A stretch of 64,000 bases of DNA from an uncultured Clostridia bacterium (GCA_947572235.1 CANPBB010000002.1:1-64000); one strand, 5' to 3'; positions 1-8,746 are shown, numbered from the stretch's first letter. The notes: generated by a model not told the origin, from the sequence alone. Program-made: numbers and translations.

Positions 1-95
1 GAAAGCATAGAGAAAGCTATTCACCATTACCAACAATGATTGAGAGACAAAGCAAACATAATCACCAAAGTGAACAGATAAGGGGAACGAAAAAA

Positions 96-142
96 GCTGT
101 CCACTGGTCTGCCTTAAAATTGACAGGCTGTGGACAGCCTTT
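96..142 (+). terminator. Terminator-like hairpin
   Basis: A perfect 9-bp stem (96-104 with 130-138) encloses a 25-nt loop and is followed by a short T run at 140-143. The loop is long for an intrinsic terminator. It would serve a gene entering from the left edge of the window. Confidence 0.35.
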
Positions 143-302
143 TCGTTGTTTTGAATGCTGGAGAGTTCGAGTCATGCGTATTCCTAAAAACTCCCAAATC
201 CGGCGGATTTGCATCTCCGGCTCGTTATTTTTATTTTACGCTTCCTTATTTTGTAAATGACATCATATTGTTCTGAACTTTCGCCGTTTTCTGTCTTTAG
301 TA

Positions 303-336
303 GCAAAAATCCCGCACCGAAGTGCGGGATTTTTGC
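303..336 (-). terminator. Terminator of the tRNA-Pro unit
   Basis: A perfect 15-bp inverted repeat (303-317 with 322-336) has the tetraloop CGAA and A/T runs forming the base of the stem, so it can work in either direction. It lies 26 bp beyond the 3' end of the minus-strand tRNA. Confidence 0.8.
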
Positions 337-361
337 CTGCATCTTTTTTGTCAATGCAAGT

Positions 362-437
362 TGGTCCGAGTGGCGGGATTTGAACCCACGGCCTCATGGA
401 CCCGAACCATGCGCGCTACCAACTGCGCTACACCCGG
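362..437 (-). tRNA. tRNA-Pro (anticodon CGG)
   Basis: The minus strand folds into a full cloverleaf. The 7-bp acceptor stem has one G-T pair (431-437 with 366-372). The D arm has GCGC pairs and a TTGGTA-type loop. The anticodon stem CATGG/CCATG encloses loop TTCGGGT, giving anticodon CGG. The T arm is GTGGG/CCCGC around TTCAAAT. The discriminator base is A, and CCA is encoded (362-364). Confidence 0.93.
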
Positions 438-550
438 AAATTCTAAAATAGTATACTATACTTTCCCATAACTTGCAACCCCTTTTTCAAAATTCCTGCT
501 GCAAATTTTGTAAGCACCACCACCTTCACAGTCGCGGCGCAAAAAAATGA

Positions 551-579
551 TTGACAGTCCAAGCCCCAGCGGCTAAGAT
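551..579 (+). promoter_or_regulatory. Sigma-A promoter upstream of malQ
   Basis: TTGACA at 551-556, a 17-bp spacer and TAAGAT at 574-579. The predicted transcript has a leader of roughly 195 nt before the malQ start. That leader contains a small hairpin near 671-693, and I recognise no known regulatory RNA in it. Confidence 0.7.
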
Positions 580-781
580 GATACATATGTAGGCGTCAAA
601 CCTGTTTCCGCAGCCTCAAACAGTATGTGGTGTTTTTTCCATTGCCTGTGTGATCCCTGCAAAAAGCAATAGGGAATTGGGGGGATTTCCCTTTCTCGCC
701 GAAACGCCAGTGCCACCCACCCTTCTTTGCTGCGGCGGCAGGTTCCTTAAAAGTAAAAAGAAAAGTGAGCGTGATGCAACT

Positions 782-2260
782 TTGAAACGCAGCGGCGGCA
801 TCCTGATGCCAATTTCATCTCTCCCCAGCCCCTATGGGATCGGAACCTTGGGCGCGGCGGCCTACCGCTTCGCCGACCAGCTGAAAAAGGCCGGCCAGTC
901 CTGCTGGCAGGTCCTTCCGCTGGGTCCCACCAGCTACGGTGACAGCCCCTATCAGAGTTTCTCCACCTTTGCCGGCAATCCCTACTTCATCGACTTGGAT
1001 CTGCTGGTGAAAGACGGGCTGCTCAGCCGTGCCAAGCTGCAAAAGATCAACTGGGGTACAAACCCCCGGTATGTGGACTACGGGAAGATCTATGAGTCCC
1101 GCCTTACTGTGCTGCATGCAGCCTATAAAAAGGGCTATGGACGGGACCGGGCGGCGGTGGAGCAGTTCGCTGGGGAGAACCAGTGGCTGGCGGACTACGC
1201 GCTGTTTATGGCCCTTAAACGGCACTTCGGCATGAAGAGCTGGCTGGATTGGCCTGATGAGGAGGCCCGCCTGCGGAAGCCGGAGGCCTTGGCTGCCTAC
1301 CGGGAGGAGCTGCGGGAGGATATCCAGTTTTTCACCTATCTCCAGTACCTCTTTTTCCAGCAGTGGAGCAAGCTGAAAACTTACATAAACGACTTGGGCA
1401 TTCAGATCATCGGGGATCTGCCCATCTATGTGGCGATGGACTCCGCCGACGTGTGGGCGGAGCCGGAGTTCTTCCAGCTGGATGAGGAGCGCCGGCCTAC
1501 AGAGGTCTCCGGTGTGCCTCCGGACTATTTCACCGCCGATGGCCAGCTATGGGGGAATCCCCTCTACGACTACAAGCGGATGGAGAAAGACGGCTTTGGG
1601 TGGTGGATTCGCCGGATCGAGGGGGCTTCAAGGCTCTTTGATGTGATCCGCATTGACCACTTCCGGGGCTTGGAGAGCTATTGGGCGGTGCCCTACGGGG
1701 AGGAGACCGCCAAAAATGGCTGCTGGCGCAAGGGGCCGGGCATGGCCTTGGTGGGGACACTGACAGGCTGGTTCCCCAATCTGTCCTTCATTGCCGAGGA
1801 CTTGGGCTACCTCACCGACGAGGTCCGGGCCCTCCTGCGGGAGTCTGGTCTTCCGGGTATGAAGGTTTTGGAGTTCGCCTTCGATCCCCGGGAGCCCAGC
1901 AATTACCTGCCCCATACCTACACACCCCACTGCGTCTGCTACGCCGGGACCCATGATAATGAGACTCTGCTCCAGTGGGAGAGGGCGATTGAGAAAAAGC
2001 AGACAGTCTTTGCCCGGGAGTATTTGGGGATTTCAGAGGCGGAGCCGCTGAACTGGGCGGTTCTCCGTGCCGGTATGCGCAGCGTGGCGGAGCTGTTTGT
2101 GGCGCAGATGCAGGACTATTTGGAACTGGGGCCGGAGGGCCGGATGAACGAGCCGGGCCGCGGCCAAGGGAACTGGCAGTGGCGGCTGCAAAAGGGGGAG
2201 TTTACCCCGGTGTTGGTGCGGAAAATCCGGCGCTGTATGGAAATTTATGGGAGACTGTAG
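782..2260 (+). CDS. malQ: 4-alpha-glucanotransferase (amylomaltase, GH77)
   Basis: Cytosolic enzyme that moves alpha-1,4-glucan segments between maltodextrins and releases glucose, in maltodextrin and glycogen use. The start region (KRSGGILMPISSLPS, then YGIGTLG) is the GH77 N-terminal signature. Further motifs are RIDHFRG near residue 290, IAEDLG near 336 and THDNETLLQW near 390, around the catalytic acids of the barrel. I chose the TTG at 782, preceded by AAAGTGAG, because the family starts just before this signature. The frame is open back to 650, but the extra 44 residues are unlike the family. The resulting 492 residues match the usual clostridial length. No glycogen or maltose genes lie beside it, so it appears to be a single-gene unit between its promoter and the hairpin at 2285. 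Confidence 0.93.
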   Translation: MKRSGGILMPISSLPSPYGIGTLGAAAYRFADQLKKAGQSCWQVLPLGPTSYGDSPYQSFSTFAGNPYFIDLDLLVKDGLLSRAKLQKINWGTNPRYVDYGKIYESRLTVLHAAYKKGYGRDRAAVEQFAGENQWLADYALFMALKRHFGMKSWLDWPDEEARLRKPEALAAYREELREDIQFFTYLQYLFFQQWSKLKTYINDLGIQIIGDLPIYVAMDSADVWAEPEFFQLDEERRPTEVSGVPPDYFTADGQLWGNPLYDYKRMEKDGFGWWIRRIEGASRLFDVIRIDHFRGLESYWAVPYGEETAKNGCWRKGPGMALVGTLTGWFPNLSFIAEDLGYLTDEVRALLRESGLPGMKVLEFAFDPREPSNYLPHTYTPHCVCYAGTHDNETLLQWERAIEKKQTVFAREYLGISEAEPLNWAVLRAGMRSVAELFVAQMQDYLELGPEGRMNEPGRGQGNWQWRLQKGEFTPVLVRKIRRCMEIYGRL

Positions 2261-2284
2261 GGAGATGCTGCCGTCATACGGCAA

Positions 2285-2311
2285 GAGGAGCAGGGAATTG
2301 CCCTGCTCCTC
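2285..2311. terminator. Bidirectional terminator between convergent genes
   Basis: An 11-bp perfect stem (2285-2295 with 2301-2311) with a 5-nt loop lies between malQ and the convergent gene on the minus strand, whose stop codon overlaps the stem. No strong T run follows on either side, so efficiency is uncertain. Confidence 0.6.
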
Positions 2312-3284
2312 AAATATTCAGTGCGTCCTCCAAAGGAAACCCCAAATACTGCAAAAAATCGACCACCTGCCGCCAATCATTGGAGCGGTACTGATCCATA
2401 GGCCGGACACGGCTGGGCGGGGGAAATTCCGGAGGCTGCCAATTCTTCTGGCGGTGGCGGCGGGTCATGAACTGTGCCCACCTGTCATAGACGTCCCGGA
2501 TCAGTGCGTCGCTGCGCAGATAGTTTTCCAGAAGCGCCGCCTCTGTGCCGGGGAAGGCGCGGGTAAAACCCTCCAAGTCAGCCACCAAACGGTGCTGATT
2601 CTGTTTCTTGGAGTCCTCCGGATGTGCGCGGGGGCCGCTGGGATAGCCGGCGTGGTAGAGGTGGTGGGACCAGCGTCCCTCCCGGCCGGGGGAGGGGAGG
2701 GTTACACCTACAAACAGCGCCCACTCTGAGGCGAAGGAGATCAGATGGCACATGGAGATCAGCTCGCTGTCCCCGCTTTCTATCAGCACACTGCCCGCCG
2801 GGCAGGACAGCAGACGGCCGCGGGACAGGAAGTCTGGATATCGCTTTTCTGTTTCCTGCCGCAGCCGCTCTGCGGGAAAGCCGGGGAAGAGGCCTATATT
2901 CCACTGTTTGGGCCGGCGCATTTCCTCTTGGAAGGTGAGAAAGCTGTCATGGATGTTGTAGTAGTTCAGCGCCCGCAGCAGCTCCCCTGCGGTCAGCTCC
3001 GGCCGCTGTTGGAGGGCGCTCTCGGCTACGTCAAAGAGGGTATGGCCGTAACAGTAGAGCGACAGCCCCGCCGCCTCTGCCTCCGGGGGAAGGTGCTCCA
3101 CGAGCTCGTCATCCACAGTGGTGGCTCTCAGCAGCAGGCAGGGGTCCGATAGGGCACAGCGGCTTTTGGCGCAGACCTCCGGCGGGGCATAGAGGCACTT
3201 TTGGTCCCAGTCCTCACTGGAGCTGCCGCGGAGCTGGTCCATGAGACGGGTAAAGATGCTTTCCAGTGTGGTGAGCGGTTCCAT
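2310..3284 (-). CDS. Hypothetical protein downstream of trmB
   Basis: I do not recognise this 324-residue protein. It is soluble, with no signal peptide or membrane segment. The N-terminal third has four cysteines (CLYAPPEVC, SRCALSDPC), which might bind metal. The middle is rich in aromatic and acidic residues (NYYNIHDSFLTFQEE). The C-terminal part is basic and Trp/Pro-rich (RHRQKNWQPPEFPPP). The ATG at 3284 follows AGGAGG at good spacing. It starts 23 bp after trmB ends and is almost certainly cotranscribed with it. The context does not point to a function; a helper role next to a tRNA methyltransferase would be a guess. Confidence 0.75.
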   Translation of the reverse strand: MEPLTTLESIFTRLMDQLRGSSSEDWDQKCLYAPPEVCAKSRCALSDPCLLLRATTVDDELVEHLPPEAEAAGLSLYCYGHTLFDVAESALQQRPELTAGELLRALNYYNIHDSFLTFQEEMRRPKQWNIGLFPGFPAERLRQETEKRYPDFLSRGRLLSCPAGSVLIESGDSELISMCHLISFASEWALFVGVTLPSPGREGRWSHHLYHAGYPSGPRAHPEDSKKQNQHRLVADLEGFTRAFPGTEAALLENYLRSDALIRDVYDRWAQFMTRRHRQKNWQPPEFPPPSRVRPMDQYRSNDWRQVVDFLQYLGFPLEDALNI

Positions 3285-3307
3285 GGTATTTCCTCCTGCG
3301 AGCGGCG

Positions 3308-4003
3308 TTACTCCGACGTCTCAGTCTGCTCCGCTGTGTCCTCGTCCGATGGCCCCGGCGGCGTATAAGGGCCCTTGGTGCCCACGCAGCGGTGGATGGG
3401 CAGGCCTTCGGCGTGGAATTTGGCCTCGTAGTCGGTCATAACGCCCTGTACACCCTCCCGGTGGAGGTCGTCGGTCACATCGCTGAGGGCGAAGCCCGCG
3501 GCAGGGAACTCCTCCAAGGAGAAGGCGAAGAGGGGGGCGTTGTCCGTCTTAAAGTGGAGCTGGCCTCCGTCCTTGAGCACCCTCCGGTAGGTCAGGAGGA
3601 AGCCCCGGTGGGTCAGGCGGCGCTTGGCGTGGCGCTTGGAGGGCCAAGGGTCGCAGAAGTTGACAAAGATCCGGTCCGCCTCGTCCGGGGCGAAGAGCTC
3701 CGGCAGGGTGGCGGCATCCCCCACTACAAAGAATACATTGGTCAGCCCGGCGGCCACCGCCCGCTCCATGGCCACCACTTGGGCGTCAGCCACCTTCTCG
3801 ATGGCGATGAGCAGCACATCCGGGTTCGCCGCGGCGGTATCGGCGGTGAAGCGGCCCTTGCCGCAGCCCAGTTCGATCCACACCTCACGGGCCTTCGGCA
3901 TCAGATCCCGCCAGTGTCCCCGCATGGAAAAGCCGTCCTGCACATGGACGGCCTCGCAGCGCCCCATCCGGGGCACAAGATTTTTCTTTTTCCGCATCCG
4001 CAT
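3308..4003 (-). CDS. trmB: tRNA (guanine-N7-)-methyltransferase TrmB
   Basis: Methylates G46 in the variable loop of tRNAs with S-adenosylmethionine. The 231-residue sequence has the Rossmann SAM site IELGCGKGRF (about residues 43-52), the family motif NFCDPWPSKRHAKRRL (about 115-130), HFKTDN and TDYE near the C-terminus, so all expected functional motifs are present. The ATG at 4003 follows GGGAGGG. A TATTAT box lies upstream near 4035, but no good -35 accompanies it. The C-terminal tail after the last conserved block is acidic and longer than usual (DEDTAEQTETSE). It is first in a two-gene minus-strand unit with the unknown protein downstream. Confidence 0.93.
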   Translation of the reverse strand: MRMRKKKNLVPRMGRCEAVHVQDGFSMRGHWRDLMPKAREVWIELGCGKGRFTADTAAANPDVLLIAIEKVADAQVVAMERAVAAGLTNVFFVVGDAATLPELFAPDEADRIFVNFCDPWPSKRHAKRRLTHRGFLLTYRRVLKDGGQLHFKTDNAPLFAFSLEEFPAAGFALSDVTDDLHREGVQGVMTDYEAKFHAEGLPIHRCVGTKGPYTPPGPSDEDTAEQTETSE

Positions 4004-4166
4004 GGGATTTCCCTCCCAGAATAAAGAGTGTTATAATAGATTAACTTTAACACAAACAGGGGGGAAAGTAAACAACTTTTTCCGCTGAAACACAGAGAAG
4101 GGAAAAGGTTGTAGGATGCGGCATATTTTACAAAGGACACTAAAAATTTCTATGTGTTTTTATCTA

Positions 4167-4195
4167 TTGTTTTTAACTTTTGGACATGATACAAT
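4167..4195 (+). promoter_or_regulatory. Sigma-A promoter of purA
   Basis: TTGTTT at 4167-4172, a 17-bp spacer and TACAAT at 4190-4195, in an AT-rich stretch directly before purA. No purine riboswitch fold or clear PurR box is visible in the short leader. Confidence 0.6.
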
Positions 4196-4256
4196 ACAAA
4201 TCGCCGTGCTGTGCACAATTATTCCCAATTGGAAGTGAAACTTGGAGGAGACGATC

Positions 4257-5528
4257 ATGTTAACAGCTATCGTAGGCATCAACTGGGGCGACGAGGGTAA
4301 GGGCCGCATGGTGGACCTGCTCAGCCGCGAATACGACGTGGTGGTGCGGTATCAGGGGGGCAACAACGCCGGCCACACGGTGGTCAACGAGAGGGGGAAG
4401 TTCATCCTGAACCTGCTGCCCTCCGGGATTCTCCGGGATGAGACCGTCAATGTGATGGGCATAGGCATGGTCATCGACCTTGAGCACCTGTGCGGTGAGG
4501 TGCAGCGCCTCCGGGAGGGCGGCATCACCGTGACGCCGGAGCACCTGAAGATTAGTGACCGGGCCACCATCTGCATGCCCTACCACAAGCTCTTGGACTG
4601 CTTGGAGGAGGACCGTCTGGCGGGGAAGAAGTTTGGTTCCACCCGCCGGGGCATCGCGCCGGTGTACGCCGACAAGTATATGAAAAAGACACTGCGTATG
4701 GGCGACCTGCTGGATTTGGACAACTTGGAGGAGCGGGTGGCCGGCATTGTGGAGTGGAAGAACCTGACTGTGGAGAAGGGCTATGGCCACGTGCCCATTG
4801 AGACGAAGGAGATGATGGCTTGGCTCCGGGAGTTCGGTCTTGTGTGGAAGGACTATATCTGCGACACCACCGCCTTTTTGACAGAGGCGGCGGACGCGGG
4901 CAAGAGCGTCCTCTTTGAGGCCCAGCTGGGGGCTCTGCGGGACATCGACTACGGCATCTACCCCTACACCTCCAGCTCCTCCAATATTGCCGCCTACGCC
5001 CCCATCGGCAGCGGCATCCCCGCCAAGCGCTTGGACAGTGTGGTGGGGATCATGAAGGCCTACTCCAGCTGCGTGGGTGAGGGGCCCTTTACCTGCGAGT
5101 ATTTCGGCAAGGAGGCGGAGGACCTGCGGGAGGCCGGCGGCGAGTATGGCGCCGCCACAGGCCGTCCCCGGCGTGTGGGCCCCTTCGACGTGGTGGCCAG
5201 CAAGTATGGTGTGGCCGTGCAGGGCGCCACCGAGATCGCTTTGACCAAGATCGACGTGCTGGGCTACTTGGACAAGGTGCCCGTGGTAACGGCCTATGAG
5301 ATTGACGGCGAGCGAACCACCCAGTTCCCCACCGGAGAGCGGCTGAACCGGGCCAAGCCTGTAATCGAGTACTTGGAGGGCTTCGGCGATCTGAGCAAAT
5401 GCCGGAAGCGCGAGGACCTGCCTCAGGCGGCCTTGGACTATGTGGCGTACTTGGAGAAGGCCGTGGGCTGCCCCATCCGCTACGTGTCCGTGGGCGCGGA
5501 GCGGGACGCCTATGTGAAGATGTATTGA
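4257..5528 (+). CDS. purA: Adenylosuccinate synthetase
   Basis: Joins IMP and aspartate using GTP, the first committed step from IMP to AMP. The 423 residues carry the GTP loop WGDEGKG at the N-terminus, the IMP-binding block GGNNAGHTV (about 39-47), GSTRRGIAP with following DK (about 128-141) and the DIDYGIYPYTSSSS region (about 228-241). The segment FEAQLGALRDIDYG differs from the textbook FEGAQG form, so this is a divergent variant with the catalytic blocks retained. I chose the ATG at 4257 with GGAGGA 7-12 bases upstream; a TTG five codons earlier lies inside that ribosome site. A strong terminator follows directly, so transcription is probably monocistronic. Confidence 0.95.
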   Translation: MLTAIVGINWGDEGKGRMVDLLSREYDVVVRYQGGNNAGHTVVNERGKFILNLLPSGILRDETVNVMGIGMVIDLEHLCGEVQRLREGGITVTPEHLKISDRATICMPYHKLLDCLEEDRLAGKKFGSTRRGIAPVYADKYMKKTLRMGDLLDLDNLEERVAGIVEWKNLTVEKGYGHVPIETKEMMAWLREFGLVWKDYICDTTAFLTEAADAGKSVLFEAQLGALRDIDYGIYPYTSSSSNIAAYAPIGSGIPAKRLDSVVGIMKAYSSCVGEGPFTCEYFGKEAEDLREAGGEYGAATGRPRRVGPFDVVASKYGVAVQGATEIALTKIDVLGYLDKVPVVTAYEIDGERTTQFPTGERLNRAKPVIEYLEGFGDLSKCRKREDLPQAALDYVAYLEKAVGCPIRYVSVGAERDAYVKMY

Positions 5529-5543
5529 GTGCGATCAAATCCA

Positions 5544-5575
5544 GAGCCGCCCGCTTCCCAGCGGGCGGCTCTTTT
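5544..5575 (+). terminator. Terminator after purA
   Basis: An 11-bp GC-rich perfect stem (5544-5554 with 5561-5571), a 6-nt loop and TTTT. It ends only one base before the ribosome site of the next gene, so read-through could supply that gene. Confidence 0.85.
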
Positions 5576-5590
5576 AAGGAGGGATCATCC

Positions 5591-6052
5591 GTGGCGGAGC
5601 AAGTTGCCATGGGCATCTTTGCCGCGGCCTTTCTCATTGTCGGCCCCTCTCTGCTCTCGGTGGGGCTGTGGAAGCTGTGCAGGCACCTGCACAAGCGCCT
5701 CCGGTGCACCGTCCGGACGGAGGGAGAGGTCGTGGCGTTTGTTCCCGGTAAGTGGAAGAAGCCGGTGAAGCGGGGGGTGAGGCACATCTACTATACCCGC
5801 TGGTTTCCCGTGTACGAGTACAACGCGGAAGGGCAGAGAATTCGCCGGAAGAGCAAGATCCCCGTGCTGGCTCTCCAGGAGCCGGAGAAGGGGGCGGAGT
5901 CCCTCCGGTATGATCCCCGGTTTCCAGAGCGGTTTTACATCCCCGGCGAGTTCACCAAGATGGACTGGGTTGTCACCGGGATGCTGCTCTATGTGGGCGG
6001 GGGATTCACGGCATTCCTCGTCTATGGGGTGATCGGCTGGCTGACGGCGTGA
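5591..6052 (+). CDS. Small membrane protein, DUF3592-like
   Basis: A 153-residue protein with a hydrophobic N-terminal helix (about 6-27), a basic central soluble part, and a second hydrophobic helix at the C-terminus (about 127-148). The layout and the central block (TEGEVVAF, then YYTRWFPVYEYNAEGQ, then Y.P..PERFYIPGE) resemble DUF3592-type membrane proteins, for which no precise function is established. The GTG start at 5591 follows AAGGAGGG by 7 bases. It has no evident promoter other than that of purA, from which a terminator separates it. It converges on the MFS gene, with only 4 bp between the stop codons. Confidence 0.75.
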   Translation: MAEQVAMGIFAAAFLIVGPSLLSVGLWKLCRHLHKRLRCTVRTEGEVVAFVPGKWKKPVKRGVRHIYYTRWFPVYEYNAEGQRIRRKSKIPVLALQEPEKGAESLRYDPRFPERFYIPGEFTKMDWVVTGMLLYVGGGFTAFLVYGVIGWLTA

Positions 6053-6056
6053 GCAG

Positions 6057-7253
6057 TCACCGGAGCACACGCTCCGCCACCTGCTCCGCGCCAGCGCAGA
6101 GGGTCAGTGCCCCCGCCAAGGTGACGGCGGAGACGGCGGAGAGCACCACGCCGGCCCCCGCCAAGTCCAGCAGCCAGCCTCCCATCAAAGAACCGGCCAC
6201 GCTGCCTAAGGTGAAGGTCATGGTGGCGCAGGCCTGTCCCTTCACCGCGTCGGAGCGGTCCATCAGGGCGTTGATGTAGTACACCAGCGCCACGGAAATC
6301 AGCCCCCAGCCCAGCATCTGAAGCAGCTGCACCAGATAGAACAGCTCCACTGTAGGCGTCAGCCAAGAGAGCAGGGCCTTCAGCGTGAAGAAGAGGCCGG
6401 AGAGCTTCAGCCAGAAATCACAGCGCCTCCGCCGAACCATGACAGCGAAGAGGAACATGGTGGGCAGCTCCGCGCAGGCGGCGATGGCGTTGGCGATTCC
6501 CATCTCTACGCTGCCGCCGCCCTTGCTCTGGACGATCTGAAAGGTGAAATTGCCCAAGATCATATGGCCGGTGTAGAGCAGGGTGGTTCCCACCAGCAGT
6601 ACGCCGAATCGTGGATAGCGCCGGAAGAACACCGCGGGGGATACGGCCGCCGGACGGGTGTTGGGGAGCTCTATTTCCCGGCTGCGGAGAGGGAAGAGGG
6701 ATAGAGATAGGAGCAGCAGAGCGAAGCTGAGCAGGATCAGCAGAGGGACGGTGATGGTTCCTGCCGCCCGGGTGAGTATCCCAAGAACGCAGGAGACGGC
6801 GGCATAGGCCACACTGCCTACCCCTCGGGCCGCGCCCCAGTTCAGAGCCTGTCCCCGGTTTACCGCCTCTGTCCCGATGGCGTTTACCAGCGGGAGAGCC
6901 AGCTGGAGCAGCAGCAAACAGCTCCCGTAGAGGAAGCCAATGACCATGGACGCGCCGCCGAAAAGGGAGAGAGCGGCAATGGCCGCGGCCAGCAGGAGGA
7001 TTCCCCCGCCCATCAGGGCCGTCAGCCCCCGGAGGCCCCAGCGCCCACCCCGGTCCGCCACTGAAGCCACTGCCGGCTGCAGGAGGGCGGAGACTGTACC
7101 GGAGGCGGCGATGACGATGCCCACACCGGTGTTTGTGAACCCGGCGGAGAGGAGAAAGATGCTGGCAAAGCCCATAATGGTGGCAAAGCCCATCCAGAAG
7201 AAGCAGTGGATCAGGGCGTAGCGGAGTGTAAGGTGCTTGGTTTCCCGATTCAT
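6057..7253 (-). CDS. MFS transporter
   Basis: A 398-residue polytopic membrane protein with about 12 hydrophobic helices and a cytoplasmic loop near residue 200, the usual major-facilitator layout. The start (LTLRYALIHCFFWMGFATIMGF) and the short loop DRGGRWGLRGL between helices 2 and 3 resemble the MFS_1-like / nucleoside-proton symporter branch. The substrate cannot be read from the sequence. The ATG follows AGGAGG and the gene has its own strong promoter (7308-7336). No neighbouring metabolic gene suggests what it carries. Confidence 0.85.
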   Translation of the reverse strand: MNRETKHLTLRYALIHCFFWMGFATIMGFASIFLLSAGFTNTGVGIVIAASGTVSALLQPAVASVADRGGRWGLRGLTALMGGGILLLAAAIAALSLFGGASMVIGFLYGSCLLLLQLALPLVNAIGTEAVNRGQALNWGAARGVGSVAYAAVSCVLGILTRAAGTITVPLLILLSFALLLLSLSLFPLRSREIELPNTRPAAVSPAVFFRRYPRFGVLLVGTTLLYTGHMILGNFTFQIVQSKGGGSVEMGIANAIAACAELPTMFLFAVMVRRRRCDFWLKLSGLFFTLKALLSWLTPTVELFYLVQLLQMLGWGLISVALVYYINALMDRSDAVKGQACATMTFTLGSVAGSLMGGWLLDLAGAGVVLSAVSAVTLAGALTLCAGAEQVAERVLR

Positions 7254-7307
7254 AGCGCAGAACCTCCTAAGCGCCGATGTCCCACGGGACGCCGGCGAAC
7301 TTAGAGC

Positions 7308-7336
7308 ATTATAGCAATGGAACGGGCCGGAGACAA
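7308..7336 (-). promoter_or_regulatory. Sigma-A promoter of the MFS gene
   Basis: On the minus strand: TTGTCT (7331-7336), a 17-bp spacer and a perfect TATAAT (7308-7313), followed by a leader of about 50 nt. Confidence 0.8.
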
Positions 7337-7340
7337 TAGG

Positions 7341-7363
7341 TTTTTTCCGGCGAAGCGGAAAAA
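7341..7363 (-). terminator. Terminator-like hairpin
   Basis: A short stem CCG/CGG extended by T/A runs on both sides (7343-7349 with 7356-7362) lies 23 bp beyond the stop codon of the minus-strand gene ending at 7386 and just before the MFS promoter. Confidence 0.5.
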
Positions 7364-7385
7364 CAGAGGAAGGGGAGAGACGGCT

Positions 7386-8624
7386 CTATGGAAGGGTCCC
7401 CTCCCCCACGGTGAACCCGCCCAGCAATGGCCAGACCCACTTGTCCGTATACTTCTCCAGATTTTTCCAAGACAGACTGCCGGAGGAGGACTGGATCACC
7501 ACCGCGCAGTCTCGCTCCGGCAGGAGTACCAGCAGGAAGTGGTTCTTGTAGTCGTTCACCGATGTACCCCAGCCCTCGGCCACCAGGTAGTCCGTGCCGG
7601 GGACGCGGTCGGTGGAGGAGACGTACTCCTCCAAAAAGGGGCCAATAGAGGTCTTGGGCTTCTCGATGAAATCCTCTAACAGGCAGTTCCGGTAGTCCGA
7701 GAGGAAGTCGTCGTACCAGTCCTCCCCGGCGGAGCCGCCGATGTACTCCGCCAGACGGAAGCAGGTGGAGACGCCCTTCTGGGCCTTATACCACTGGGTC
7801 TCCCCGTCCACCGAGTATTTCTGCCAGCCCCGGGGCAGAGTGACGGAGAGGTTATAGGAGACGATCTCTTTTAGCTGGGGGGCGGTGTCGGCGGGGGTGT
7901 CGGTGACAGTGGGTTTGCTGACGAAGCGGACGCCGATCAACAGCACCACCAGCAGGGCGATAAAGGCCAAGGCAGCCCGCCGCTCATGCCGCACCGCCCT
8001 GTCCTTGGTGTGGAGGAACTCCGGCAGGGTGAAGGAGCCGCCCAAGGCGAAGAGCAGTACCGCCAGCATGGTGAGAAGGTGGCTGAGAAAGGTCACTGTC
8101 AGCTGTTCATTGGCCCACTGAAAGTCTAAAAAGACCTCGTCGTCCCCACGCTGGATTTGGTAGGCCACCAGTCTCCCGCCGGTGCGGGCGTAGTAGAAGG
8201 TAATTTCCTCCGGCCCCGCCCAAGCGAGAAAGGCGTCCTGATCGAAGCGGAAGTTGTTGGGGACATGCAGGCTGCCGCTGTAGCCCTCCAAGTAGATGTA
8301 GTACCGCTTGACGATCTGGATGCTGCGCCCGGACACCTGGTGAGACTCGTACTCCCGCACGGACTCCACCGGCGCTGTGATGGTCTTGAGGTCTGCCCAT
8401 TCCGCCGGGACTTCCCTTGCGGTCCGGACCAGAGCCTGACCAAAGATCAGGATCGACAGCGCCAGTGCGGGCAGGAGGAGGAGCATCTGCTTATAGGTGG
8501 GTGTGAGTGTCTCCCTGTGCCAGCGGAGGAAGCGGCGGAGGCGCTTGATCAGGAAGCGAAGGCCGACGAGGACAAAGGCGCCCCAGAGAAGGACGATGAT
8601 GATGATGCGAGCGATTGGGAACAC
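7386..8624 (-). CDS. Hypothetical multi-helix membrane protein
   Basis: I do not recognise this 412-residue protein as a named family. Hydrophobic helices lie near residues 5-22, 47-66, 180-200 and 223-241. Between them is an extracytoplasmic-type domain (YYIYLEGYSGSLHVP). The C-terminal soluble domain of about 160 residues is rich in aromatics and resembles small lipoprotein-like sensor domains. The GTG start at 8624 is weakly supported: GGGG abuts it with almost no spacer, so translation could begin elsewhere. The gene stands alone, downstream of the inverted repeat at 8634-8715. Confidence 0.65.
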   Translation of the reverse strand: MFPIARIIIIVLLWGAFVLVGLRFLIKRLRRFLRWHRETLTPTYKQMLLLLPALALSILIFGQALVRTAREVPAEWADLKTITAPVESVREYESHQVSGRSIQIVKRYYIYLEGYSGSLHVPNNFRFDQDAFLAWAGPEEITFYYARTGGRLVAYQIQRGDDEVFLDFQWANEQLTVTFLSHLLTMLAVLLFALGGSFTLPEFLHTKDRAVRHERRAALAFIALLVVLLIGVRFVSKPTVTDTPADTAPQLKEIVSYNLSVTLPRGWQKYSVDGETQWYKAQKGVSTCFRLAEYIGGSAGEDWYDDFLSDYRNCLLEDFIEKPKTSIGPFLEEYVSSTDRVPGTDYLVAEGWGTSVNDYKNHFLLVLLPERDCAVVIQSSSGSLSWKNLEKYTDKWVWPLLGGFTVGEGTLP

Positions 8625-8633
8625 CCCCTTTTT

Positions 8634-8715
8634 AATTAGAAATGAGGACTTAGGAATTTTGTTGAGAACGGAGAAGCTCTGGGGCGGGACAATTCCTAAC
8701 TCCTAATTCCTAATT
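8634..8715. repeat. Inverted copy of a dispersed 25-bp repeat
   Basis: Two 25-bp arms (8634-8658 and 8691-8715) match as an inverted repeat at 22 of 25 positions around a 32-bp centre. The arm consensus starts AATTAGGAATTAGGAG and ends TTAGGAATT. Single arms of the same motif occur at 13166-13190 and 26577-26598. The arrangement resembles a small palindromic mobile element, but no flanking target duplication is obvious. Confidence 0.7.
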
Positions 8716-8746
8716 ATACCATGGCGTTGTGGAGATTGCCAGAGGA

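Larger units (their letters stand above)
1..361. other. AT-rich flank without a convincing gene
   Basis: This stretch is clearly more AT-rich than the genes that follow. It holds two hairpins, listed separately, and short open frames with no recognisable family and no convincing ribosome site. A reading frame entering from the left edge ends at 37-39 and could be the last 12 codons of a gene outside the window. A tRNA 3' end borders the stretch, which is a usual insertion point for mobile DNA, but no integrase or direct repeat is visible here. Confidence 0.4.

Noticed and set aside
36..260. A 74-codon frame near the left edge
   Set aside because: No ribosome site or family resemblance; it runs through a perfect terminator-like hairpin.
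650..781. Earlier ATG start for malQ
   Set aside because: The added 44 residues are unlike GH77 proteins, and the family signature begins immediately after the TTG at 782.
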